Assembly (NCBI GenBank): GCA_946803715.1
Contig: CAMPET010000067.1
Location: 1-36,198 of the forward strand
Direction: 5' to 3'
DNA length: 36,198 bases
Source: Beroe ovata
Taxonomy: Eukaryota > Ctenophora > Nuda > Beroida > Beroidae
Part shown: positions 1-9,889 of the stretch, piece by piece
How positions within the stretch are numbered: position 1 is the first letter of the stretch
Layout: each line of letters begins with the position of its first letter
Translations under genes and position numbers: made by a program
The notes under the pieces: generated by a model
Databases searched by the model: none
Seen by the model: only the letters and a program-made list of their open reading frames with translations
Told to the model about the DNA's origin: nothing

Positions 1-3000
1 AAGAGTTTTGTAGGAGTATGTCCGAGTATTTGACTGTTTGAGTGATGGGCGGACCGGGGAATGCCTGTTCCATTGTTCCCCCCATTCCCCCGGCGATTCC
101 CCCGGACACTCCCATAGGAATTACCCCAGCGTGTGAAGACATATCCCAACACTGGAGAGCGGAATCGGGAGCTGTGAACTGGTCTTCTCCCTCGAGTAGA
201 GCACAAAGTGATCGAGACGGGTCCACTGCCATCAGTCCACTCATATCAAACTGTGGAAGTGTATTGTTAGGTGGTTTGGCACAATATATGTTTGTGTATG
301 AACTATGAGGTGATCGCTGATTCGAGGGCGTTCAATGAGCCATCGTGGTTTTGGGTCAAGGAGGGAAGAGAGTTGTTGTCACTCACCCTGTTGTTAGCTG
401 ACTGAGAGACAGGGAAGGTGTGAGAGTACATGTAGCTGGAGTCACAGAGTCCCCCAAAAGTAGGATGGGTAGCGTAGGGAGATTCCAAGTAGAACGCTCC
501 TGCAAGTGTGAGAAAAGTTCGGTAATTACTGGTAGATCAATCGATTTATTCGCTGTTGAGTCTAGAAATAGTATTTGCTTACCTTGATCCATTGTTTTGA
601 AGGACTTTGGTTCGAAGGGTATGACTGAATGTTGCTCAGATTGCCAACAGAGTGCCCCATCTTGTTTTGGTGAAGCAGATGTCTAAGGAATTTCACAATT
701 AAGTAATTACGGTGGTGTCTCGTTATAGTGATAGAATTAGAACCTGGTTGTTGTCCATAGAGATTCGAAAGTAACAGATCGACTCCTTGTTTCTCACCTT
801 TTTGGACGGAGACTCAAATTCCTTGCCCGAGGAGTGAGCCTTGGCATGTTTTCTGAGAGAGGATGGGTCTGTGTAACGCTTCAAACATCCTGACACTTGG
901 CATGCATAGGGTTTCTAAAGAGGAAGGGGGATTTTATAAGCGGTTATGGGCGTGGTTTGTTAAGGTTTATAAAGGAGTATAGCCCGCGATTCCCTCATAA
1001 AGAACTGCCCAAGATCACTCACTGTATCTTGGTGTGTTCTGAGATGTTTCGCTCGGTCGGATGAGTTGCTGAAACTCTTCATACATCCTGGCTGGGTACA
1101 CAAGTAGGGCCTCTCCCCCGTATGTGACCTAAGGTGAATCTTCAGGTTTTCCAGCCGACTGAAGGCCTTCGGACACCCCATGTACTGAAACAGGGGCTGA
1201 TTTTCAAAATTAGGGAAATATGAACAAGGTCAACTGTTTCCGATAGTACCTTGGTATATTCATGTCCAATGGTGGAGCATGATATAGGAGAATAAATGCC
1301 GTTAATATGTGTTTGTCCAATGTCCTATGTCCATCATTAGTATTGCTAATCTAATGATATATGGCGAGGGATGGGGCGGTGCTTGATGAACAATTGACTG
1401 AGCACGCGCCAAGGTGACCCTTCCTAATTGAGAAAATCACCATCTGAGACTGGTCAATACATGTATTGAAACTAATACCCTGGTGCCTGCCCGGTATTGG
1501 GTATTGGTATTGGTATCGCCCAGGACCGAGTCTCTATTTCAATTGGATGTCAACTGTCAGTTCTCTACTGGTGGTGTCAATGTGAGTGTCAACTCAGGGG
1601 CCATATTTGGAGTTGGTGTCAAGGCTAGGGTATTGTATGAGTGTGCATTTACCGTGCATTTGTTTGGTTTTTCTCCACTGTGTACTCTCATGTGGATCAG
1701 TAGCTTGTACCGGGCATTGAACGGTTTAGTTCTCCTGCAGCAGTTTGCCCAGAAACATGTGAACTCATCTCCCTTCTTCTGATCAACGTGTACCTGAGGA
1801 AAATCCCACTAAATCCTGTTATTTCTCCCACAGTGAACTAAGCAAAAGTTTTGTAAACTTAAAGTAGAGAATCAGGCCAATCTCAGGGTGAATATTACTC
1901 ACTTTTTCAATATGTCTGACGAACTGCTCCTGTGAGTTGAACAATCGATCACAGCCTGTCCACCTGCATCTGTACACCTTGTTTCCATAGTTACCGTTCA
2001 GTCTGTGATGGTCGCCCAGGATCCGCTTACTGAGCTTTTCCTCAGCAACTAACGTGCTGCTGTCCGCTTCTGTTATCTGATGTGGTCACGTGATATTGGT
2101 TGTTGTCATGGATAGGTTGTCACGGATTGATTGTCAATGTCATGGGGATATCTGGTTGTCATGTGATTGACACTTGTTCACGACTCTTAATAATCATGAT
2201 AATGACGCGACGGTCAGTACCAGAGTGGGACTGCTCTTTGATAATCAATGTGATCCACTAATTTGATAACAATAAACTAATAGAAGTGTCAGTAAGCTAG
2301 CCAACTACGAAGGTATAGACATTGAGACATGGTTCTTGCATGATGATGGGCTCAAAGGCCACATGGTGCCAAGGGGTGCTCAAATATATGAAGCTTATCT
2401 CCCATGGACTTTCCTAGGACTTACAATATGCCAGAGAGCAAGACTATGATGAGAACGGTCTCGGTCATCTAATTTCGACCCAGGTTTTCCACCCCGGAGA
2501 TAAATTTCCAACTCCATATCAGATAATCCCCACTGTACCTACCTGAATATTGCAGGAGGAGATATGGCGTTTCCGGGTGGTATCCTCAGTTGGTGGCGGT
2601 GGAGTACACTGCTCTGAGATGGCATCGTAGAATATATTCGGAACTGAGACCACCTTCTTACAGTTTTCATCCTGGGAAAATGACCTATCAACACCTTCTT
2701 GTACCTTTTGTTTTTGGTGTTGTCGATAACATATTATTCCCGATAAGTGTCACTGGTCCGTTATCACCAGTTTAATTACTGGTGGCATATCAACACAACC
2801 CAAGACAACCCCTGACAACAACACCTGACAACACCCATCTTATCAACACAGCGCCCAGCCCCTGACAACACCCACCTTATCAACACAGTCTCTGACAACA
2901 CAGTCCCTGACAACCCAGCCCCTGACAACACCCACCTTATCAGGAAGATAGGAGAACGATTCACTGTCCGTGTTGTCACCCGGTGTCACATACACGGGAT

Positions 3001-3472
3001 ACCCGTCCAGTCTACCCCCTGTTACATCCCCTGGTGGTGTCAAGGTCGTGTCCAGGGAGGTTTGCATTCTGATGTCGGGGAGATAGTGGAGGAGTCCACT
3101 TCCAGGTGGCAGATTCTGAGGAGGAGAGAGAGGTGTCATTCATTGAGGGGGAAGAGGTGATTTCAATTGGGAGCCAAAGAAGTGGTGTCAACGGTGGGGG
3201 AAGGGTGGCATATCAGCCTTCAGGTTTTTAGAGTTTGGACCATTTGTTTCATTCGTGATCTGCCGACTAAGTTGGCCAACTGTTGATTCTATTTCTATAT
3301 TAATGTGGTCAGTGTTAGCGAACGCACTGAACCTAGCTACAGCAATTCCGATTGAATGAGATTGGAGGGGTGTTATTGATGGTTGTTGTACCTGTAGCAG
3401 GGCAGGGTGAGTGGATGCCCAGGAAACATCAGTAGTCGAGGAGACTGTGTTGTCCTTATCAGAGTCTATCAT
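1..3472 (-). CDS. GLIS1/3: GLIS1/3-type five C2H2 zinc-finger transcription factor (3' end off window)
   Basis: A Krueppel-like nuclear DNA-binding factor of the GLI/ZIC/GLIS superfamily. Exons on the minus strand: 3472-3392, 3115-2936, 2671-2543, 2076-1903, 1793-1653, 1184-1023, 914-798, 682-583, 499-387 and 250-1 (open at the edge). All junctions are GT-AG with matching phase, giving 482 residues so far. The fingers are at about residues 167-190 ([10 protein letters not shown]), 201-226 ([22 protein letters not shown]), 234-256 ([16 protein letters not shown]), 264-286 ([10 protein letters not shown]) and 294-316 ([12 protein letters not shown]). Linkers such as HSGEKPNKC and HTGERPY are the GLIS1/3 type rather than GLI or ZIC. 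The N-terminal 160 residues and the Ser/Gly-rich C-terminal part are not conserved in a way I recognise. The ATG at 3472 is the first in its open frame, but an AG lies four bases upstream, so the exon could instead be internal. The stop is outside the window. Confidence 0.9.
2778..2935 (-). repeat. Minisatellite in GLIS intron 2 that copies the splice donor
   Basis: On the coding (minus) strand, imperfect copies of a unit containing TGATAAGGTGGGTGTTGTC begin exactly at the exon 2 donor. Intact donor copies fall at exon-end 2936 and again at 2876. A third copy at 2839 has the GT changed to AT. The rest of the array is GTTGTCAGG-type sequence down to about 2780. Confidence 0.75.
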
Positions 3473-3976
3473 CACACTGTGTGAGAGTATGGAGATAGAA
3501 CCAATGAATTGGGGGACTTAGCAACATTTGGTAGACTGCAACAAACTCTGTCTAGTAAGAAGTTTACATAAGAAGTTCTCGTATTGCAATATTTGGAACA
3601 GTTCCCGCACACTGCAAGGGGTACGATAGCAGCTATGCATCTTATCATGAATATGACGTGTCTTATCATGAATATGTGTGTGTTTCCGGATGAATGATTC
3701 TAATTCCTAGTCGCACAATACATGCTCCCTGAGGTCACGACCCCCAGGAAGCTGAGCGGAGACCAGCTAGCGCACACACAATCACAGGCTCATCACAGTG
3801 GGGGTCCGTGGTGGACCAAATCGAACAACACGTCTCCGACATCAACAGCTGCTCAACTGATAAAGTGCTGAGACATACAATGTGTGTGTCGTGAGGACAC
3901 AACATGCACCAGTTAACTAATAGATCGTGAGCCAATCACGGCCGAGTGTCAATCTCACGAGACACTCACATCCCAT

Positions 3977-4029
3977 CACGTGGCGTGGTGTGGATGCTGG
4001 TCACGTGTCACCATGACAACGCACACGTG
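3977..4029. promoter_or_regulatory. Cluster of three CACGTG E-boxes upstream of GLIS
   Basis: Perfect palindromic CACGTG sites lie at 3977-3982, 4002-4007 and 4024-4029. Between the last two is GTCACCATGACAAC (4007-4020), a one-mismatch RFX X-box. The cluster is about 0.5 kb upstream of the first GLIS coding exon. CACGTG is the core site of many bHLH and bHLH-ZIP factors; a promoter role here is inferred from position only. Confidence 0.35.
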
Positions 4030-5065
4030 ATTGAGTCGGTGTGACCATGTGTCCCGCGACACCACACACACTTTGTATCGGGATCAATGCGCGTTTTCGG
4101 ATACTACATTAGTTAATCGGTTTGGAATCATGCACCTAATTATACAAAATGCACCAATGTTACTAACTCACGCGTACAGTTTATCTTATGATGATGGTTC
4201 TGCTTAGTACGTGTACTACTGTACTCTGTGCTGCTTGTACGAGATGGGAGTGGCGATGCTGCGATTATACGGATAGGGTTGTGATATGGGGATCGTACCG
4301 CCAAATTTTCACCGTTCCTGACCCTTCGCCTATCTCTAATCAGTAATGAGGAGTCGTTTTATACTCCCCATTTCGACACTCCTCTCATGATTGCATTGGC
4401 AGCTCCTATAGTATATTCAACTGACACTATGCCTAGTGACCACACTATCTCCCAGTGTTCACCCTATTTCAGCTATGCGCCGAGCCGGGTATGATAGATG
4501 ACACGCTTCCTGTCACGCATCCAATTCCTGTGACAGTTCCTCTGCTTGTCGATAATTAGCGGTCCCACTATTATTGTAGACCCTCAAATCCTCGACGACG
4601 ACGGCAGATCATATCATTATCATGGTGAGTTTTTATACTTTAGTTCAACATTCAGTGGTTGGAATTGACTACCATTTAGCATGAAGCAGATAATCAACTA
4701 CAAATTTCAGTGGTTTCGATACCCTCCCCTAGTCCCCTGAGATTGCCAGATCAAATTTACCACAACTGCGAGGGATGACTCAATGATAAAAGTGAGTTTT
4801 TTTAGAAATCTAAAATTGTAATAACAAATTCCATGTTTCCCATGCGTGCAGTAAGTCATGAATAGGTTAAGATGTCATAAAGTTCAAAACTTACGCAAAA
4901 ATCGGTCAAAATGTCAAATGTGAAGTCCCACTTTAGACGGCGCTATCGGTATCATGAAACTATGGGAATAGTCAATAGATAATCAAAATCCTAAAAACTA
5001 CCATCATTGTTTACACAACCATCGATAATCGGATATTATCCAATGTCCAGCGGTGAGTGTTTTGG

Positions 5066-5079
5066 GTTACCATGGTTAC
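5066..5079 (-). promoter_or_regulatory. Perfect RFX X-box consensus near the TRIR stop
   Basis: The minus strand reads GTAACCATGGTAAC, which fits GTNRCC-N(0-3)-RGYAAC on both half-sites. It lies just downstream of the TRIR stop codon, so it may be 3' UTR sequence or a distal element for GLIS. Similar ttaccatggtta words fill the TRIR coding repeats, so the match may be incidental. Confidence 0.25.
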
Positions 5080-5099
5080 AACGTTGCCATGGAAGCTGT

Positions 5100-7031
5100 T
5101 CATTTACAGAGTGGTCTGCTAAACCTATCATCATCGGTGCAGCTGTTCGTTTTGTATGCCTCCACTTCTCGCATGTACGCCGCCCATGCATCATCCTCTT
5201 CTTCCGGTTTCTTAGCAGGAGCCTGTAACGATACTCTACCGTTAGTAATAGTGCGTGAAAATGCGGACCACGCCCAAATCAAGTCGACATACGCAACACC
5301 CCTTTACGACTTTATCTACCTTAATGGATCACTGATATGTTATAACCAAACAAATGCCCCGTGCTGATGATACCGAAATTTGAGATTTCACGATCACATG
5401 CTACAATCACAGTATAGTAACGAGTACCTTCTTAGCACCGTTACCAAGACTTCTCACAATTACTGGTCTCTTCGATTGAGGTATTTTCCGGAAAATCAAC
5501 GACTTTTTCTCCGTCTGAAATGAAACTCGAACGTTATTTTAGATGTGTGGATGAGCTGAGCTATCTCATCAGAACATTTCATCAGAAAATGAAATAGAGA
5601 AAACACACACACACATGCGCGCACAAAGACACAGACACACACACAGACACACACACACAGANACACACACACACACACACACACAGACACACACACACAC
5701 ACAGTCCCATGTGTTGCACCAACTACCTTCATCCCTGCTTTCTTCATCTCTTCCTCCCTTTTCTGCGCCTCCATCTTCCTTTTGAACATCTCCAAGAAGC
5801 TGCCATCATTTTGGAATGTGTTACTGTTCCCCGAGTTTCCAGCGGCAGGAGGCGCAGTATCCTGCTGAACATTCTCCCGCTCCTCAAATGAAGAGTTGCC
5901 ATGATTACCATGGTTACCAGACCAGTCCCTCCTCACTGGACTTCTAGCTGGACTATCTCTCCGACGAGAGAGACTCCTACTCCTTTCTCTCCTTGGACTC
6001 CTCGAGTCTCTGCCTCTTCTCACTGGACTTCGAGAACCTCCATGTCTCCTGGGACTTCTCGACCTTCTCCTTGGGCTTGTAGATCTTCTGTCTCGTCGTG
6101 GACTTCTCGACCGCCTCTCTCGTCTTGGACTCCTGGATCTTCTTTCCCTTTTCAGACTCCTAGATCTTCTTTCCCTCCGGGGACTTCTCGATCTACGATG
6201 TCTCCTGGGACTTCGCTCTCGTCGCGGACTTCTCTCACGACGGGGACTGTCTCTTCGATCGGGACTTCCTCTACGACTGGATGATTGACTTTTCCGTGAA
6301 TCACCATGGTTGCTGTCTTTCATGTGATCAGAAGTATTTCTGGAGTCTCGTCCGCAACTCCCGCGACCTCCATCCCTGTTATCAGATTGGAATTTATCGT
6401 TTCCTCTTGCTGATTGATTATAAAAATGCTGTCTGTCTCCTGATTGATTATAGAACTGTTCTCTGTCTCCTGATTGGTTATAGAACTGTTGTCTGTCTCC
6501 TGATTGGCTGTTGAACTGCAGTCTGTCTCCTGATTGGCTGTTGAACTGTTGGCGATCTACCAACTGATGAGGCATGTTGCTGGGTGGCGGATTGTTCATG
6601 CTAAGATTGGGGAATGTCATGGCTGGGTTAAAGGTTCCATTGTCTCCAAAGTTACCGCTGTTAACATGACAACCCCCAGTATTCCAGTTGCTTGTGATGT
6701 TACCAGTGCTGCTATTGTGGTGACCCATGTCACGATGGCTGATACTGTTACCATGGGTACCGCTGTTACTGTTGTTACCATAGTTTCCGCTATTACCATG
6801 GTGACTGCTGTTACCATGGTTACTACTGGTACTATAGTTCCCGCTGTTACCATGGTTGCCGCTCTGATTACTGGAGTTACCAAAGTTACCTAAGTTCCCG
6901 CTGTTACCATAGTTACCACTGTTACCATAGTTACCGCTGCTAGTACCACTCTGGTGACTGGAGTTACCGCTGTTGTTTACACCACCATACTCCTCTGGTG
7001 GTCTGGGCCGTTGGCTGGCAGAATAGACCAT
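5100..7031 (-). CDS. TRIR: TRIR (C19orf43) homologue with Asn/Gly-rich and RS-rich N-terminal extension
   Basis: Two clear coding exons: 7031-5727 (435 codons, phase 0, donor AAG|gtagtt) and 5222-5100 (40 codons plus TGA). The family signature is split between them: FQNDGSFLEMFKRKM at residues 406-420 in the first exon, and DDAWAAYMREVEAYK with a terminal TDDD..SRPLCK in the second. These match the two conserved blocks of telomerase RNA component interacting RNase, a small nuclear protein in vertebrates (about 176 aa). Here residues 18-135 are GNSGNYGNSG-type low complexity, 159-205 are five SGDRQQFYNQ-like decapeptides, and 251-368 are a dense SPRRERRSRS domain. An AG lies 9 bases before the ATG, so the 5' UTR is probably spliced. 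A possible extra 42 nt exon (5469-5428, phase 0, weak acceptor) would add RPVIVRSLGNGAKK. Nuclear RNA-related function is inferred from the family; RNase activity cannot be judged from the sequence. Confidence 0.85.
5603..5705. repeat. CA/GT microsatellite in the TRIR intron, with one N
   Basis: The plus strand is (CA)n with interspersed CAGA units and an N at 5662. In the TRIR transcript it reads as UG repeats starting about 22 nt after the splice donor at 5726. Its length is uncertain because of the gap. Confidence 0.9.
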
Positions 7032-7040
7032 ATCTAACTG

Positions 7041-8880
7041 AAAATAAAGCCTCGCCCGTTAGCTTTGCGAATGACTGATTCATCTTTCCTAAAGGCACAA
7101 AAAAGTTCAAGAATGAACGTCTCAAAAAGTGATGAGAAAGCCAATAAAACAGAGAACTGAGACGCTGTACTACAATGTATGCCTACTCTGTCAACACATT
7201 TACGGACACATCTATACAAAAACACAATCGCTGTGTATCATTACCTAAGTATTAAGTAAATGGGCCCTCGAGGCAAAGGCTTCCTAATGTACTTTACCGA
7301 TGAGTAAGTGAGTGTGTGTGTAATAACACAATCGTATTATGAGGTCCCTAATTGACGCTTAATTGAATTTCATTGATTGACTTTGAGTGAACTCGATCTT
7401 CTATTGCTTAGATAAACGTGTCGAATTTCTGATAGCCGTACGAAAAGTTCTCGCTACATACCTAGTACCTCGCCATATTTTTGGGTTGTATTTGTAAGTT
7501 AGATGTTAGAGTAAGTCACAGTAAAATGTGGATATATTGCATATTGTTATTAGACACTATCACATAGATTGATCATATCTAATATCTGGGCCGAAGTAGA
7601 CCTCCAAGGTCGTTTTTTACTGATCGTGGGCAACATTTATCATGGTCCATGTGTACAAAAGACACGTGTGCTACGGCTCAAGAAAACAACGGTGATACTT
7701 CATTCAAATGACGATCAAAGTAAACAAATTGCGTAGGAATAGGAAGCAAAAACGTGTCCTGTAAAATATTTGGTTTAAACCAGAGATATGAAATTAACAT
7801 GTAACAGTCACACAGTACGTGTGCGAGAAATGTACAACACTACAACACAGCGAGAAATGTACTGGTGATAGCTCGTATGTTGCTGTAATTATACCATTTT
7901 GGGGTCATGACTGGTATCATTATAGCCAGGAATCGTGTGTCAACTAAATTTCACCACAATAATATGGACAACATGTAACACTAACTCAACTCAAATGAAT
8001 GGGAAGTGTCGAATGACACCTCAAGATAAGTACACTAAGTAGTAAGACATGTATACATTGTACAATGTGAGTACAACTATAGCAAAGAGCGGGAATGTAT
8101 TCGCCTCACAGCAGCGAGCGCGCACACAACAGCAGTTATAAAACCCAGCTGTAATTCTATACCGTATCACACACAGGTCTCTCGCACAGAGATAATGACT
8201 CTGTGTGTATAGATAGAGAGGGAGAGAGAGATAGGCAATGGGATGCTGTAATAACAATGTATACAACGTATGCATTTTGGGTACAATGTACGTTGGTTGC
8301 TATGGTAACCTCTTTGGTATCCAGTGGTGCAAATCCGTCTTTTTCATTGGGGGGTATAATTCGTTCTTAGGGGGAATATTTTCGACATTTTCTAAAATTG
8401 GGGGGGATGGTAGTTGGAAATGGCATTAACCATAGAGTAGCGAAATTGATATCAAAATGGGCAAATTTCTATCGTGTGATCACAATTCCAACCGTCCAAA
8501 ATGTTAGGGAACGATCAAAAACTAGAATATACTAGTATCAACTATAGTAGCAACACCGTAGGTCTACAATCTACAGTAGGTTTAAAGGTGAAAACGTGAT
8601 TAGCCTGTAGGGTTAGCTTTGGAAAAGATTAAAGATGTTATGTACTGCACCAATTTGCTTGTTTATCCATATACGCATACATTAATGAGGTTGCTTAGGC
8701 AACTTGACAACCTGTCACCTTCCCTTCCCTATCAGAACTGGCAAGTGGTCACTGGACCCATGAAAGCGTGATGGCTTATGATTGGATAATAATATGTTCA
8801 ATAATGAGAGCAGCAGAGTATCATTTCAATAAGGTGCTTATGCAAACACGGCGGAATTTAGCATATCCTGTTAATATAGA
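7041..8880. other. Upstream flank of TRIR, no gene seen
   Basis: This is AT-rich sequence with no supported exon. It presumably includes the TRIR promoter and a non-coding first exon, since an acceptor-like AG directly precedes the start codon. A G-rich stretch at 8347-8410 (ttggggggtataa, ttgggggggatgg) resembles the G-run repeat at 8895-8961. Confidence 0.4.
8296..8309 (-). promoter_or_regulatory. Perfect RFX X-box consensus upstream of TRIR
   Basis: The minus strand reads GTTACCATAGCAAC, matching GTNRCC-AT-RGYAAC at every position. It lies about 1.27 kb upstream of the TRIR start codon. RFX binding is inferred from the motif alone. Confidence 0.35.
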
Positions 8881-9070
8881 TGGTTGAAATTTTGGAGGGG
8901 ATGATATTTGTAATTATTGGAGGGGATGGCACCAAATTATTGGGGGGGGATATATCCCCCCATCCCCCCTGGATTTGCACNGGGCACTCAGGGCACTACG
9001 TTGGGGCACTCGGGGCACTACGTTGGGGCACTCGGGGCACTACGTCAGGGCACTCAGGGCACCACGTCAG
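8880..9070 (+). repeat. G-run repeat with C-run palindrome, then GGGCACT tandem array
   Basis: The stretch 8895-8961 has repeated ttggaggggatg and ttattgggggg words ending in a palindrome of six G, ATATAT and six C (8944-8961). After an N at 8981 comes an array of GGGCACTC(A/G)GGGCACTACGT units to about 9070. The G/C-run foldback looks like an end of a non-autonomous element. The array recurs at 9791-9889 and, inverted, at 13578-13643. Confidence 0.7.
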
Positions 9071-9790
9071 GCCTCTATAACTATACCCATAGGGCCGGGC
9101 AAGTGCAACCGAAGCACTGAATGAATTGTTCATTATTCCTGCAGGCCTTTCAATTTCAAATTATTTCCATGTCGTGGCGATTTCCATAATACAAGAAGCC
9201 TGGCTCTGGCCATACTTATAGTTATAGTTAAATCGATCGTGCCTTAGAACGTAAAAGGTTGTCTTGATCGTAATTATGCCCATGCCATGTCGGGAGCCCG
9301 TTCATAGTGAACTTGTTCGTTTCGGGAGTTGCAGACTATGAGATTCTCGACAATAATAATCAGCAACTCCATTTGTAACGGCAAATCCTGAATCTAACCC
9401 TTACAAACTGCTATCTCGGATGACTTACAGTTACACCACTACTCAAGTACACAGTACTTATGGTTTTCTTGGCTGACGATGACATTGTCAGATATCGAAA
9501 ATGACGCTCCAGGCATGCCGTATCTGGGGGGTGTTATGTCCGCTCACCTAAGATCAGAATGAGTCTTTAGGAATATGCTGCATTTATCCGTAGTCACTCA
9601 TATGGGAAGGCCAAATATCAGGGGTCAATAATCGGGGGGTCATTGTCGCACTTCTCTCTTTCCTTGGATCATCCTCAATTCGTTATCTTTAACTAAGCGC
9701 GCGCGCCGCGTTAAATTTTGTACGACCGCGCATGGTACTCTTTATATTACTGTTAATATATTTGTGGAGCGCCTTCCATACAATCCTCGA

Positions 9791-9889
9791 CGTAGGGCAC
9801 TCAGGGCACTACGTCAGGGCACTAGGGCACTACGTCAGGGCACTAGGGCACTACGTCAGGGCACTCAGGACACCACGTCAGGGCACTCA
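9791..9889 (+). repeat. Second GGGCACT tandem array
   Basis: Units of GGGCACT(CA)GGGCACTACGTCA are repeated about five times, in the same orientation as the array at 8982-9070. There is no coding potential. Confidence 0.8.

Larger units (their letters stand above)
3477..5099. other. Intergenic region upstream of GLIS and downstream of TRIR
   Basis: I see no convincing coding exon here on either strand. The short open frames lack family signatures and splice context. The region should hold the GLIS promoter and 5' UTR and the TRIR 3' UTR. A cluster of CACGTG motifs is described separately. The stretch 4080-5000 is AT-rich and otherwise featureless to me. Confidence 0.5.

Noticed and set aside
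1483-1782. Plus-strand open frame of 99 codons
   Set aside because: It lies antisense across the GLIS exon encoding zinc finger 2; the minus-strand exon has clear family motifs and splice sites.
5901-6893. Plus-strand Ser/Thr-rich and Val/Thr-rich open frames
   Set aside because: They are shadows of the repetitive SR and Asn/Gly coding exon of TRIR on the minus strand.
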